Part shown: positions 25,946 through 35,020 of the stretch, in pieces
How positions within the stretch are numbered: position 1 is the stretch's first letter
Layout of the letters: each line of letters begins with the position of its first letter
Assembly: GCF_001575205.1 (NCBI RefSeq)
Contig: NZ_LSRE01000044.1
Coordinates: 124,001-188,000, forward strand
DNA: 64,000 bases
DNA from: Tsukamurella pseudospumae
GTDB lineage: Bacteria; Actinomycetota; Actinomycetes; Mycobacteriales; Mycobacteriaceae
Reading direction: 5' to 3'
The notes under the pieces: model-generated
Seen by the model: only the letters and a program-made list of their open reading frames with translations
What the model was told of the DNA's origin: nothing
The model's database searches: none
Program-made: the position numbers and the translations under genes

Positions 25946-26713
25946 TCAGCCGAGCCGGGAGGCGGCGGCACCGTCGAGATACCAGACCGTCTGCTCCGAG
26001 CCGTGCGCGCCCGCGCAGGGCCAGTCCTCGGGCGAGGCACCGCCGACGCCCGCGGCGACGGCCTCCGACTTGTCCGCACCGGACACGAGGAACCACACGC
26101 GCCGGGCAGCGCCCACCGCGGGCAGCGTCAGGGTCAGGCGCCGCGGCGGCGGCTTGGGGGAGTCGCGCACGGACACCACGGTCGCGTCCTGCTCGCGGAT
26201 CGCGTCCGTGTGCGGGAACAGCGAGTTGATGTGCCCCTCGCCGCCCATGCCCAGCAGGTGCACATCGAACCGGGGAACGAGCGCGCCGCCGGCTGAACCC
26301 ACTGCGACGCCGTTGCCGCGCTCGCCGGCGTTGTCCGCCAACCGCTTCGCGTACACGCGCGCCGCCAGCTCGCCGTCGCCGCTGAACTCGTCGGCCGCGG
26401 GGAAGGTGTAGACGCGCTCGCTCGGCACGGGGACGTGGTCGAGCAGCGCGTCCTGGGCCTGCAGCGCGTTGCGGTCGGGGTCGTCGCCGGGCACGAAGCG
26501 CTCGTCGCCGAAGAAGACGTCCACCCGGGACCAGTCGATGACCTTCTCGCGCAGCGCCGCCGAGAGGGCGTTGCCGTTGGTGCCGCCGGTCAGCACGATC
26601 GACGCGAAGCCACGCTCGGCCTGCGCCTGCTCGATCACTGCGACGAGGTCGTCCGCGGCGGCCGCGACGAGAGCGGCGGCATCGTCGAACTCCCGGACGG
26701 TGGTCTCGGTCAT
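25946..26713 (-). CDS. pgl: 6-phosphogluconolactonase
   Basis: 255 residues of the DevB/Pgl family, which hydrolyses 6-phosphogluconolactone to 6-phosphogluconate in the oxidative pentose phosphate pathway. Motifs are SIVLTGGTNGNALSAAL, VDVFFGDERFVPGDDPDRN and VHLLGMGGEGHINSLFP, which form the sugar-phosphate site. It is the last gene of tkt-tal-zwf-opcA-pgl and its ATG shares a base with the opcA stop. M. tuberculosis has the same order (devB, Rv1445c). Confidence 0.95.
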   Translation of the reverse strand: MTETTVREFDDAAALVAAAADDLVAVIEQAQAERGFASIVLTGGTNGNALSAALREKVIDWSRVDVFFGDERFVPGDDPDRNALQAQDALLDHVPVPSERVYTFPAADEFSGDGELAARVYAKRLADNAGERGNGVAVGSAGGALVPRFDVHLLGMGGEGHINSLFPHTDAIREQDATVVSVRDSPKPPPRRLTLTLPAVGAARRVWFLVSGADKSEAVAAGVGGASPEDWPCAGAHGSEQTVWYLDGAAASRLG

Positions 26714-27627
26714 CAGGGCATCTCCGATCGATCGACGTCGGACACGCCGCCCAACGCTGAGTAGTAGACCTCGTCGTCGTCGAGGCGACGCAGTTCCTCC
26801 GCCAGGCAGTCCGCGACGCCCCGTCGACGGATCGCGACGCGGCCGTCCGGCTGTCCCGGGCGCACCAGCACCGCGGTCGAGTTCTGGTCGAACTCCAGCT
26901 TCAACGCACCGCTCGCGCGGTCCAACTGGACCTCGAAGCTCCCTGCCCGGCGCACGACCGGTACGTCGAGCTCGGCGCGCAGCCACCCCGCGAGGAGGTC
27001 GACGCCCGCACTGTCCTCGGGGCCGGTGACCACCGCGGAGGTGATCGCCTCGAACGGCGGCTGGTCCAGCGCCGACGCCAGCAGCGCCCGCCACGGGGTG
27101 ATGCGCGACCACGCCAGGTCCGAGTCACCCGGGGTGAACCCCGCCCGCCGCAGCCCGAGCGCCGCGACCGGATCGTGCGCGGCGATGGAATCGGTGATCC
27201 GCCGCGTGGCGAGGCTCCCCACCTTGTCGGCGGACGGCACCGGGGGAGCGATACCGGGCCACCAGGCCACCACAGGGGTGTCGGGGAGCAGGAACGGAAC
27301 CACCACGGACGCACCGTGATCGGCCAGTTCGCCGTAGAGCCGCAGTACCACGACCTCCGACGCGCCGGCGTCGCCGCCCACGCGGATCTGGGCGTCGAGC
27401 CGCGTCGGCTCCGAGCGGGCACCTCGGGCCAGCACGATGACGCGGCACGGGTGCTCGCGCGACGCGGCGTTCGTCGCCTCGATCGAGCTCTCGGTGGGCT
27501 CGCCCTCGTCGGCGGAGATGATGAGCGTGAGGACGCGGCCCAGGGTGACCGCGCCGCCGGTCTCGCGGAGGCGGACCAGCTGCTTCGAGACCTCCTGCGT
27601 GGAGGTGTCCGGGAGATCGAGAATCAT
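26713..27627 (-). CDS. opcA: Glucose-6-phosphate dehydrogenase assembly protein OpcA
   Basis: 304 residues. OpcA is needed for full activity and assembly of glucose-6-phosphate dehydrogenase in cyanobacteria and actinobacteria and is nearly always encoded next to zwf. The N-terminus DLPDTSTQEVSKQLVRLRE and the block PFLLPDTPVVAWWPGIAP are typical. The start ATG (27627) overlaps the zwf stop as ATGA and the stop overlaps pgl by one base, so zwf, opcA and pgl are coupled. Confidence 0.93.
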   Translation of the reverse strand: MILDLPDTSTQEVSKQLVRLRETGGAVTLGRVLTLIISADEGEPTESSIEATNAASREHPCRVIVLARGARSEPTRLDAQIRVGGDAGASEVVVLRLYGELADHGASVVVPFLLPDTPVVAWWPGIAPPVPSADKVGSLATRRITDSIAAHDPVAALGLRRAGFTPGDSDLAWSRITPWRALLASALDQPPFEAITSAVVTGPEDSAGVDLLAGWLRAELDVPVVRRAGSFEVQLDRASGALKLEFDQNSTAVLVRPGQPDGRVAIRRRGVADCLAEELRRLDDDEVYYSALGGVSDVDRSEMP

Positions 27628-29144
27628 GGGCGGCGCCACGTCCTTCCGGTGCGAGCGAGCACGGCGTCGGCCGAGTCCGGGCCCCAGGTGCCGGACTCGT
27701 ACTCCTCGGGCTTCCCGCCGGCCGCCCACATCTCGAGAACCGGGTCGAGGATCTTCCAGGACAGCTCGACCTCGGCGTTCACCGGGAACAGCGAGGGCTC
27801 GCCGAGCAGGACGTCCAGGATCAGGCGCTCGTACGCTTCGGGCGAGCTGACCGTGAAGGCCTCGCCGTAGCTGAAGTCCATGTTGACGTCGCGGACCTCC
27901 ATGGAGCTGCCCGGGACCTTCGACCCGAACCGGAGCGTGACTCCCTCGTCGGGCTGCACCCGGATGACGAGCGCGTTCTGGCCCAGCTCCTCGGTCATCG
28001 TGTCGTCGAAGGGCAGGTGCGGCGCGCGCTTGAACATCAGCGCGATCTCCGTGACGCGGCGCCCCAATCGCTTGCCGGTGCGCAGGTAGAAGGGGACCCC
28101 GGCCCACCGTCGGGACGCGATCTCGACGGTGATCGCGGCGTAGGTCTCCGTGGTGGAGGTGTGGCTGAAGCCCTCCTCCTGGAGCAGACCGACGACCTTC
28201 TCGCTGCCCTGCCAACCGGGCCCGTACTGGCCGCGCGCGGAGGTCTCGTCGAGCGGCTCGACGGGCGAGGCCGCCGAGAGCACCTTGATCTTCTCCGCCT
28301 GCAGCTCCGCCGGGTGGAAGCTGGTGGGCTCCTCCATGGCGATGAGGGCCATGAGCTGCAGCAGGTGGTTCTGGATCACGTCGCGGGCGGCGCCGATGCC
28401 GTCGTAGTAGCCGGCGCGCCCACCCAGCCCGATGTCCTCGGCCATCGTGATCTGCACGCTGTCCACGTAGTGGCTGTTCCACGTCGGCTCGAACAACTGG
28501 TTGGCGAAGCGCAGCGCCAGGATGTTCTGGACCGTCTCCTTGCCCAGGTAGTGGTCGATGCGGAACACCGACTGCTCCGGGAACACGTCGTTGACCACGG
28601 CGTTGAGCTTCTTCGCCGACTCGAGGTCGTGCCCGAAGGGCTTCTCGATCACCACGCGGCGCCAGCCGTCCCGCTGGTCCGCGAGGCCCGACCGCTTGAG
28701 CTGCTCGCACACCGTGGGGAAGGCGTCCGGGGGCACCGACAGGTAGAACGCCGTGTTGCCGCCCGTGCCGCGGGTCTCGTCGAGCGAGACCAGCGTCTGC
28801 GACAGCCGGTCGAAGGCGTCGTCGTCGTCGAACTCGCCCTGGACGAAACGGATGCCCTCGGCCAGCCGGTCCCACACCTCGTCGCGGAACTCCGTGCGCG
28901 AGTGCTTCTTAGCGGCCTTCCGGAAGGTGGCCGCGAAGTCCTCGTCGGACCACGGGCGCCGCCCGAAGCCCACGAGCGAGAAGCCGGGCGGCAGCAGACC
29001 GCGGTTGGCCAGGTCGTACACCGCGGGCATGAGCTTGCGCCGCGACAGGTCGCCGGTGACGCCGAAGATCACCAGTGCCGAAGGCCCCGCGATCCGCGGG
29101 AGCCGGCGGTCCTTAGGATCGCGGAGGGGGTTCGTCCGGGTCAC
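27624..29144 (-). CDS. zwf: Glucose-6-phosphate 1-dehydrogenase
   Basis: 506 residues. The N-terminal dinucleotide fold contains VIFGVTGDLSRRKLMPAVYD; the substrate motif RIDHYLGKETVQNI carries the catalytic His; EKPFGHDLESA is also conserved. It oxidises glucose 6-phosphate with NADP to the lactone used by Pgl. Translation starts at GTG 29144 behind GGAGGAG. A 20-codon frame with its own strong ribosome site immediately precedes it and overlaps as GTGA; its start region looks like a duplicate of the zwf start. Confidence 0.96.
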   Translation of the reverse strand: MTRTNPLRDPKDRRLPRIAGPSALVIFGVTGDLSRRKLMPAVYDLANRGLLPPGFSLVGFGRRPWSDEDFAATFRKAAKKHSRTEFRDEVWDRLAEGIRFVQGEFDDDDAFDRLSQTLVSLDETRGTGGNTAFYLSVPPDAFPTVCEQLKRSGLADQRDGWRRVVIEKPFGHDLESAKKLNAVVNDVFPEQSVFRIDHYLGKETVQNILALRFANQLFEPTWNSHYVDSVQITMAEDIGLGGRAGYYDGIGAARDVIQNHLLQLMALIAMEEPTSFHPAELQAEKIKVLSAASPVEPLDETSARGQYGPGWQGSEKVVGLLQEEGFSHTSTTETYAAITVEIASRRWAGVPFYLRTGKRLGRRVTEIALMFKRAPHLPFDDTMTEELGQNALVIRVQPDEGVTLRFGSKVPGSSMEVRDVNMDFSYGEAFTVSSPEAYERLILDVLLGEPSLFPVNAEVELSWKILDPVLEMWAAGGKPEEYESGTWGPDSADAVLARTGRTWRRP

Positions 29145-29203
29145 GCGGCTCCTCCGGAAGTGACGGGCGGCGTCGCCGCGTGACGACGGTTCGTCCAGCT
29201 CAC
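29141..29203 (-). CDS. 20-codon leader ORF coupled to zwf
   Basis: GTG 29203, preceded by AGGAGG, opens VSWTNRRHAATPPVTSGGAA and ends at TGA overlapping the zwf GTG. The DNA around its start (GGTTCGTCC-agc-TCACGCGGCGCCTCC on the plus strand) repeats the DNA around the zwf start (GGTTCGTCC-ggg-TCACGCGGCTCCTCC), about 57-60 bp apart. The peptide start V-S-W-T-N also echoes V-T-R-T-N of Zwf. It is probably translated; whether it regulates zwf or is a by-product of a small duplication is open. Confidence 0.45.
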   Translation of the reverse strand: MSWTNRRHAATPPVTSGGAA

Positions 29204-29213
29204 GCGGCGCCTC

Positions 29214-30323
29214 CTAGGCGTTCGCTCGGAGGGACTCCGCCGTCGCGTCCAACAGCTGCTGCCAGGCCTGCTCGAACTTCTCGACGCCCTCGCGCTCGAG
29301 GAGGTCGAACACGTCGGCCAGGTCCAGGCCTGCACCCTGCAGGTCGGCGAACACCTGCGCGGAGTCCTCCGCGCGCCCCAGGATGGTGCCGTCGACGACC
29401 TCGCCGTGATCGGCGAACGCCTTCATCGTGGCGCCGGGCATCGTGTTGACGGTGTTCGGGGCGATCAGCCCCGCCACGTACAGCGTGTCCGGGTAGGCCG
29501 GGTTCTTGACGCCCGTGGACGCCCACAGCGGTCGCTGCACGTTCGCGCCGTCGATCGCGGCGAAGCGAGCGCCGCCGAAGACCTCCTCGTACGCGGCGTA
29601 CGCGAGGCGCGCGTTCGCCAGGCCGGCCTTGCCGCGCAGCGCGAGCGCCGCATCGGTGCCGATGGCGTCCAGCCGCTTGTCGATCTCGGTGTCGACCCGG
29701 GAGACGAAGAAGGACGCCACGGAGTAGATCGACCCCACGTCCTTGCCGGCCTTCGCGGCGGCCTCGAGGCCGTCGAGGTACGCGTCCATGACCTGGCGGT
29801 GCCGCTCCACCGAGAAGATCAGCGTCACGTTCACCGAGATCCCCTCGGCGATCACCCGGGCGATCGCGGGGAGCCCGGCCAGGGTGGCGGGGATCTTGAT
29901 CAGCACGTTCGGACGGTCGACGATGCGGTGCAGCTCGATCGCCTGGGCGACGGTGCCTTCGGTGTCGTGCGCCAGGCGCGGGTCGACCTCGATCGAGACG
30001 CGGCCGTCGACCCCGCCCGTCGTCTCGAAGACGGGGGCGAGCACGTCGCACGCCGCGCGCACGTCGTCGGTGGTGACGGTGCGGATGGTCTCGTCGACAT
30101 CGGCCTTGCGGGCCGCGAGCTCGGCGACCTGGGCCGCGTACTCGGCGCTGCCCTTCGACAGTGCGGCCTGGAAGATCGCCGGGTTCGTGGTGACACCGGT
30201 GACCGAGTCGGTCTCGGTGAGCGCCTTGAGGTCGCCGGACTGGATGAGGCTGCGCGAGAGGTCGTCGAGCCAGACGGAGACGCCCGCCTCGTACAGCGCG
30301 GCCAGGTTCGGGTTCTGAGCCAT
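29214..30323 (-). CDS. tal: Transaldolase
   Basis: 369 residues, the long actinobacterial type. The N-terminus [18 protein letters not shown] and [12 protein letters not shown] are diagnostic, and the Schiff-base lysine lies in [11 protein letters not shown] near residue 141. It moves a dihydroxyacetone unit between sedoheptulose 7-phosphate and glyceraldehyde 3-phosphate in the cytoplasm. It follows tkt with a 7-nt gap, in the same operon. Confidence 0.96.
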   Translation of the reverse strand: MAQNPNLAALYEAGVSVWLDDLSRSLIQSGDLKALTETDSVTGVTTNPAIFQAALSKGSAEYAAQVAELAARKADVDETIRTVTTDDVRAACDVLAPVFETTGGVDGRVSIEVDPRLAHDTEGTVAQAIELHRIVDRPNVLIKIPATLAGLPAIARVIAEGISVNVTLIFSVERHRQVMDAYLDGLEAAAKAGKDVGSIYSVASFFVSRVDTEIDKRLDAIGTDAALALRGKAGLANARLAYAAYEEVFGGARFAAIDGANVQRPLWASTGVKNPAYPDTLYVAGLIAPNTVNTMPGATMKAFADHGEVVDGTILGRAEDSAQVFADLQGAGLDLADVFDLLEREGVEKFEQAWQQLLDATAESLRANA

Positions 30324-30330
30324 GGTGTGG

Positions 30331-32430
30331 TTATCCCTTCGTGTTGGCGATGGACTGCTCGGCCTTCTGGGCCACGGTCTCGCCGGTGAATCCGTACTTC
30401 GCGAACAGGACCTTGTCGGAGGCGGACTCGCCGAAGTGCTCGAGCGAGACGATCTCGCCGAAGCCGCCGACGATGGGCCACCACGGCATCGCGATGCCGG
30501 CCTCCACCGAGACGCGCGCCTTGACCGCGGGCGGCAGCACGCTGTCCTGGTATTCGCGGTCCTGGGCGTGGAACCACTCGATCGACGGCATCGACACCAC
30601 GCGGGCGTCGATCCCCTTGGCCGCCAGCAGTGCGGCGGCCTCCACCGCCAGCTGCACCTCGGAGCCCGTGCCGATCAGGATGACGTCGGGGGAGGCGCCG
30701 TCGGCCTCCTGCAGGACGTACCCGCCGCGCGCGACGCCCTCCGCGGAGGTGCCCGCCAGGATCGGCACGCCCTGCCGGGTGAGGATCAGGCCCGTGGGGC
30801 CCTCCCCGTTGCGCCGCTCCAGCGTGGCCTTCCATGCGGCGACGGTCTCGTTGGCGTCCGCGGGGCGGACGACGTTGACGCCCGGGATGGCGCGCAGCGC
30901 GGCGAGGTGCTCGACCGGCTGGTGCGTGGGGCCGTCCTCGCCGAGGCCGATCGAGTCGTGCGTCCACACGTAGATCGGATCGATGTCCATGAGGGCCGCG
31001 AGCCGGACCGCCGGGCGCATGTAGTCCGCGAACTGCAGGAAGGTGCCGCCGTAGGGGCGGGTCTTGCCGTGCAGCACGATGCCGTTGAGGATCGAGCCCA
31101 TCGCGTGCTCACGGATGCCGAAGTGCAGCGTGCGGCCGTAGGGCTGTGCGTTCCAGTCCTCCGTGGAGATCGAGCGCGGGCCGAAGGAGTCGGCGCCCTT
31201 GATGGTGGTGTTGTTGGAGCCGGCGAGGTCGGCCGAGCCGCCCCACAGCTCCGGCAGGGTCTGCCCGGCCGCGGCGAGGAAGGCGCCGGACGCGGCGCGC
31301 GTCGCGATGCCCTTGTCCTCGACCGACCAGGTCGGCAGCTCGGCGTCCCAGCCCTCGGGCAGGGCGCCGGCCTCGAGCCGGTCGAGCAGCGCCTTGCGCT
31401 CGGGGTTCGCGGCGGCCCACGCGTCGAACCGCGCGCGCCACGCCTCATGCTCGGCCCGGCCCCGCTTGACCAGCTCCCGCGAGTGCGCGATGACCTCGGG
31501 GGCCACGTCGAAGCTCTTCGCCGGGTCGAAGCCCAGGATCTCCTTGACCGCGGCCACCTCGTCGGCGCCGAGCGCCGATCCGTGCACGCCGCCCGTGTTC
31601 ATCTTGTTCGGGGCGGGGAAGCCGATGATCGTGCGCAGGATGATGATCGACGGCTTGTCGGTGACCGCCTTGGCGGCCGCGACGGCCTCCTCGATCGCGG
31701 TGACGTTCTCGCCGCCCTCGACGTACTGCACGTGCCAGCCGTACGCCTCGTAGCGCTTCGCGACGTCCTCGGACAGCGCGATGTCGGTGTTGTGCTCGAT
31801 GGAGATCTTGTTGTCGTCGTAGAACAGGATCAGGTTGCCGAGCTGCTGCGTCCCGGCCAGCGACGAGGCCTCGGAGGTGACGCCCTCCTCGATGTCGCCG
31901 TCGGAGGCGATCACGTAGATGTAGTGGTCGAACGGGCTCTCGCCCTGTGCGGCCTCGGGGTCGAACAGGCCGCGCTCGTAACGCGAGGCCATCGACATGC
32001 CCACGGCGGAGGCCAGTCCCTGGCCCAGGGGCCCGGTGGTGATCTCGACGCCCTTGGTGTGCCGGTACTCGGGGTGACCCGGGGTCAGCGAGCCCTCGGT
32101 GCGCAGCGCCTCGAGGTCGCCGAGCTCGAGCCCGAAACCGCCCAGGTACAGCTGCAGGTAGAGGGTCAGGCTCGAGTGGCCGCACGACAGCACGAACCGG
32201 TCCCGGCCGATCCAGTGCGTGTCCGACGGGTCGTGGACCATGACCTTCTGGAACAGCGTGTAGGCCAGGGGAGCGAGGCTCATCGCGGTGCCGGGGTGGC
32301 CGTTGCCGACCTTCTGCACCGCGTCGGCCGCGAGCACCCGGGCGGTGTCCACCGCGCGCGTGTCCAGTTCGGTCCAGTCGGCGGGGTGATGCGGCGTGGT
32401 GAGTGCTTGGATCTCGGCGGTGCTGGTCAC
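30331..32430 (-). CDS. tkt: Transketolase
   Basis: 699 residues, standard length. Thiamine diphosphate binding is shown by [14 protein letters not shown]-like sequence ([18 protein letters not shown]) near residue 165; [16 protein letters not shown] near residue 36 and [19 protein letters not shown] near residue 490 are further family signatures. GTG 32430 is chosen: residues encoded upstream are low-complexity and non-conserved. It is the first gene of the pentose phosphate operon. A TAGGGT -10-like box lies at 32478-32483 (minus). Confidence 0.96.
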   Translation of the reverse strand: MTSTAEIQALTTPHHPADWTELDTRAVDTARVLAADAVQKVGNGHPGTAMSLAPLAYTLFQKVMVHDPSDTHWIGRDRFVLSCGHSSLTLYLQLYLGGFGLELGDLEALRTEGSLTPGHPEYRHTKGVEITTGPLGQGLASAVGMSMASRYERGLFDPEAAQGESPFDHYIYVIASDGDIEEGVTSEASSLAGTQQLGNLILFYDDNKISIEHNTDIALSEDVAKRYEAYGWHVQYVEGGENVTAIEEAVAAAKAVTDKPSIIILRTIIGFPAPNKMNTGGVHGSALGADEVAAVKEILGFDPAKSFDVAPEVIAHSRELVKRGRAEHEAWRARFDAWAAANPERKALLDRLEAGALPEGWDAELPTWSVEDKGIATRAASGAFLAAAGQTLPELWGGSADLAGSNNTTIKGADSFGPRSISTEDWNAQPYGRTLHFGIREHAMGSILNGIVLHGKTRPYGGTFLQFADYMRPAVRLAALMDIDPIYVWTHDSIGLGEDGPTHQPVEHLAALRAIPGVNVVRPADANETVAAWKATLERRNGEGPTGLILTRQGVPILAGTSAEGVARGGYVLQEADGASPDVILIGTGSEVQLAVEAAALLAAKGIDARVVSMPSIEWFHAQDREYQDSVLPPAVKARVSVEAGIAMPWWPIVGGFGEIVSLEHFGESASDKVLFAKYGFTGETVAQKAEQSIANTKG

Positions 32431-32724
32431 GGCGGAAGGACTCTCCTGGTCGTACGGGGATGCGGGCTCAAGTGTGAACCCTACTCGGCGCCCGTGCACG
32501 GTCTGCGGAAACTGCCGGGTAGCGGGCCGCGGAATCGGAGGCGGCGAACCCGATTCGGACCTGCGGGGGCGGAGGACTACCATGGCTCGTAGTAGATGGG
32601 GTCTGCGCCGGTCGCGGGCCCTCGGGGACACTCGTGTCCTCCCACGCGCAGTCGGTCAGCCCCGAATGCGGAATCGTCAGAGTCCGGCTCGGCCCGGACC
32701 CGTCGGAAGAGAGTGCGGCAGAAG
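32431..32724. promoter_or_regulatory. Divergent promoter region tkt / ctaB
   Basis: This 294-bp gap separates the two divergent transcripts. TAGGGT on the minus strand (32478-32483) is a plausible tkt -10 box with a leader of about 40 nt. On the plus side TACCAT (32578-32583) is a weak -10 candidate for ctaB. Both strands carry open but low-complexity frames that I regard as non-coding. Confidence 0.35.
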
Positions 32725-33705
32725 ATGGTTTTCAAGGGCGGGCACGGGACGAACACCCCCAGCGCTCGCTCGGCGGCCGCGCCGGCACCGTCGTCCTTCG
32801 CCGGCCGTGCGGGCCAGACCGTGCTGGCCTACATCGCGCTGACGAAGCCCAAGGTCATCGAGCTGCTGCTGGTCGCGACGATCCCCGTCATGCTGCTGGC
32901 GGACCGCGGTCACGTGAACCTGCCGCTCATCCTGTCGACCCTGTTCGGCGGATGGCTGGGCGCGGCCTCGGCGAACACGCTGAACATGGTCGCGGACGCC
33001 GACATCGACCAGAAGATGAAGCGCACCGAGCGCCGTCCGCTCGCGCGCCACGCGGTGCCCGTCCGCCACGCGCTGATCTTCGGCCTGGTGCTGGCCGCGG
33101 CGTCGTTCGCCTGGCTGTCGGTGATGGCCAACGTGCTCTCCGCCGTGCTGGTGCTGGTCACGATCGCGTTCTACCTGTTCGTGTACACGATGCTGCTCAA
33201 GCGCCGTACCTCGCAGAACGTGGTGTGGGGCGGCGCCGCCGGCTGCATGCCCACGCTCGTGGGCTGGTCCGCGGCCACCGGCACCATCGCGTGGCCCGCC
33301 GTCGTGCTGTTCCTCGTGATCTTCTTCTGGACGCCGCCGCACACCTGGGCACTGGCCATGCGCTACCGCGAGGACTACAAGGCCGCGGGCGTGCCCATGC
33401 TGCCCGTCGTGGCGCCGGAGACCGTCGTCGCGCGCCAGATGGTCTGGTACACGTGGGCCACCGTGATCACCACGCTCGTGCTGATCCCCGCGGCGGGCCT
33501 CGTCTACGCGATCGCGGCCGTCCTGTGCGGCGGCTGGTTCCTCTACGCGGTGCACAAGCTGTACTCGCAGACCAAGGCCGGCCAGGAGATCAAGCCGCTC
33601 AAGGTGTTCCTGCAGTCGAACAACTACCTGGCCGTGTTGTTCTGCGCCCTGTCGGTCGACTCGATCCTCAACTACAGCACCGTCTGGCAGCTGCTCGGAC
33701 TCTGA
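32725..33705 (+). CDS. ctaB: Protoheme IX farnesyltransferase (heme O synthase)
   Basis: 326 residues of the UbiA superfamily. Prenyl-diphosphate binding motif [15 protein letters not shown] near residue 94 and the second acidic loop [16 protein letters not shown] near residue 220 are clear; about eight membrane helices are visible. It farnesylates heme B to heme O, the substrate for CtaA (38281-39261), for aa3-type cytochrome oxidase. ATG 32725 is used; GTG 32713, with GGAAGAGA close upstream, is an alternative. The next gene begins 3 nt after the stop. Confidence 0.94.
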   Translation: MVFKGGHGTNTPSARSAAAPAPSSFAGRAGQTVLAYIALTKPKVIELLLVATIPVMLLADRGHVNLPLILSTLFGGWLGAASANTLNMVADADIDQKMKRTERRPLARHAVPVRHALIFGLVLAAASFAWLSVMANVLSAVLVLVTIAFYLFVYTMLLKRRTSQNVVWGGAAGCMPTLVGWSAATGTIAWPAVVLFLVIFFWTPPHTWALAMRYREDYKAAGVPMLPVVAPETVVARQMVWYTWATVITTLVLIPAAGLVYAIAAVLCGGWFLYAVHKLYSQTKAGQEIKPLKVFLQSNNYLAVLFCALSVDSILNYSTVWQLLGL

Positions 33706-33708
33706 CCC

Positions 33709-34341
33709 GTGGCCGCCGATCGTGATCTCTGGACGCTGATCTTCGCCGAGCGCGCCGCGCTGGCTGACGATGTCGCGGACCTCACCGACGAGCAGTGGGC
33801 GACCCCGTCGCTGTGCTCGGGCCTGACGGTGCGCGAGGTCCTGGCCCACATGACCGCCGGCGCGTCCGACAACCCGGTCGTCTGGTTCGCGGGGGTGCTG
33901 CGGAACCGCTTCGATTTCGACGCCAACGTCGCGCAGCGGCTCGCGAAGCGACTGGGGACCGATCCGGCGGACACGCTGCGACGGTTCCGGGGCGTGCGCA
34001 CCAGCCGGACCAAGGCCCCGATTCCCGTGGTCGCGATGCTGGGGGAGGCCGTGGTCCACGCCGAGGACATCCGTCGGCCGCTGGGGTTGCGCCGGGAGTA
34101 CCCGATCGAGGTGCTGCACCGGCTCGCGCACTTCTACGCCGGGTCGGACCTGATGCTGCCCTCCGCGACCCGGGCGCGCGGCCTGCGGTTACGCGCGACC
34201 GACGGTGACTTCACGGTCGGTTCCGGGCCCGAGGTCGCGGGAACGACGCTCGCGCTCGTCATGGCCCTGACCGGGCGGGACGACTACCTGCCCGAGCTCG
34301 ACGGTCCGGGGCTGGCGGAGTTCGCCGCGCGCCGGGGTTGA
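33709..34341 (+). CDS. DinB / mycothiol-dependent maleylpyruvate isomerase-fold protein
   Basis: 210 residues. The N-terminus LADLTDEQWATPSLCSGLTVREVLAHM (blocks around residues 22-48) is the hallmark of TIGR03083/MDMPI N-terminal proteins, with a conserved His that binds metal; a second His lies in GEAVVHAEDIRRPLG and a third in RLAHFYAG. Relatives include mycothiol-dependent isomerases and S-transferases, so a thiol-transfer role is possible but unproven. The GTG start is 3 nt after the ctaB stop, implying co-transcription. Confidence 0.75.
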   Translation: MAADRDLWTLIFAERAALADDVADLTDEQWATPSLCSGLTVREVLAHMTAGASDNPVVWFAGVLRNRFDFDANVAQRLAKRLGTDPADTLRRFRGVRTSRTKAPIPVVAMLGEAVVHAEDIRRPLGLRREYPIEVLHRLAHFYAGSDLMLPSATRARGLRLRATDGDFTVGSGPEVAGTTLALVMALTGRDDYLPELDGPGLAEFAARRG

Positions 34342-34347
34342 GCCTCG

Positions 34348-34914
34348 TCAGTTGATGTGCAGCGCGGCGTCGACCGTCGCGCGGACACGACGGTGCACCT
34401 CGTCCGGCGATGTCGCGTCGAACTTGCCGTCCAGGTGCAGGAACGCCAGGCCGTGGACCAGGGCCCACACGGCGGTCGCAGTGTCCTCGCCGTCGGCGTC
34501 CGGCAGGGTCTTCCGGATCAGGCCGGTCAGGTAGGCCTTGATCATGTCGACGGCCTCGACCCGGTCCGGATCCGTGCCGCAGGGCTCGGCGAACATCGCG
34601 CGGAACAGGCCGGTCCGGCCGAGCGCGAAGTCGACGTAGGCGATCGCGATCGCCGCCAGGTCCTCGGGGCCGGACGGATCCGGGCACGCGGCGTTGAGCG
34701 CGACCGCGAGCTCCCGGTAACCGACCGCGGCGACGGCCGAGATCAGCGCGCCGCGATCGGGGAAGTGGCGGTAGGGCGCGGCGGTGGACACACCGGCGCG
34801 GCGGGCGACGGCGCGCAGCGACAGGTCGTTGGCGCCGCCCTCCTCGTCGAGGATCTCGACGGCGGCGTTGACCAGGGTGCCGGGCAGGTCGCCGTGGTGA
34901 TAGGTCGTGGTCAT
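34348..34914 (-). CDS. TetR-family transcriptional regulator
   Basis: 188 residues. The N-terminal helix-turn-helix reads LRAVARRAGVSTAAPYRHFPDRGALISAV (in blocks, about residues 35-65); the C-terminal part is a helical ligand domain. ATG 34914 is supported by a TAGAGT -10 box 7 nt upstream. It is divergent from the old-yellow-enzyme gene. A palindrome CAACAC-T-GTGTTG lies in between, over the -35 box of that gene, so it most likely represses the enzyme gene and itself and responds to an enone-like or electrophilic substrate. Confidence 0.88.
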   Translation of the reverse strand: MTTTYHHGDLPGTLVNAAVEILDEEGGANDLSLRAVARRAGVSTAAPYRHFPDRGALISAVAAVGYRELAVALNAACPDPSGPEDLAAIAIAYVDFALGRTGLFRAMFAEPCGTDPDRVEAVDMIKAYLTGLIRKTLPDADGEDTATAVWALVHGLAFLHLDGKFDATSPDEVHRRVRATVDAALHIN

Positions 34915-34921
34915 GGGTTCC

Positions 34922-34966
34922 ACTCTACAACACTGTGTTGACACCGCTTACATATCCGTCTAGCGT
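34922..34966 (+). promoter_or_regulatory. Overlapping promoters and operator between tetR and the ene-reductase
   Basis: CAACACTGTGTTG (34928-34940) is a 6-bp dyad about one central base. It overlaps TTGACA (34938-34943), which with TAGCGT (34961-34966) makes a 17-bp-spaced promoter for the ene-reductase. On the minus strand TAGAGT (34922-34927) serves tetR. One repressor dimer could shut both promoters. Confidence 0.65.
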
Positions 34967-34982
34967 CGGCTCCGCCCGCTTC

Positions 34983-35001
34983 ATGTGAGCGCCGTTCACA
35001 T
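34983..35001 (+). promoter_or_regulatory. Second inverted repeat in the ene-reductase leader
   Basis: ATGTGAGCGCCGTTCACAT is a 19-bp near-palindrome (one mismatched pair) placed 17-38 bp downstream of the TAGCGT -10 box and 20 bp before the start codon. It resembles Crp-type TGTGA/TCACA sites but with a 7-bp instead of 6-bp centre. It may be a second operator or roadblock site. Confidence 0.4.
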
Positions 35002-35020
35002 ACACTCCGGAAGGCCCGTC

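Noticed and set aside
32431-32631. N-terminal extension of transketolase starting near 32631
   Set aside because: Arg/Pro-rich non-conserved residues; GTG 32430 gives the normal N-terminus and length.
34983-35001. Crp/GlxR binding site
   Set aside because: The TGTGA/TCACA halves are separated by 7 instead of 6 bp; kept only as an unspecific inverted repeat.
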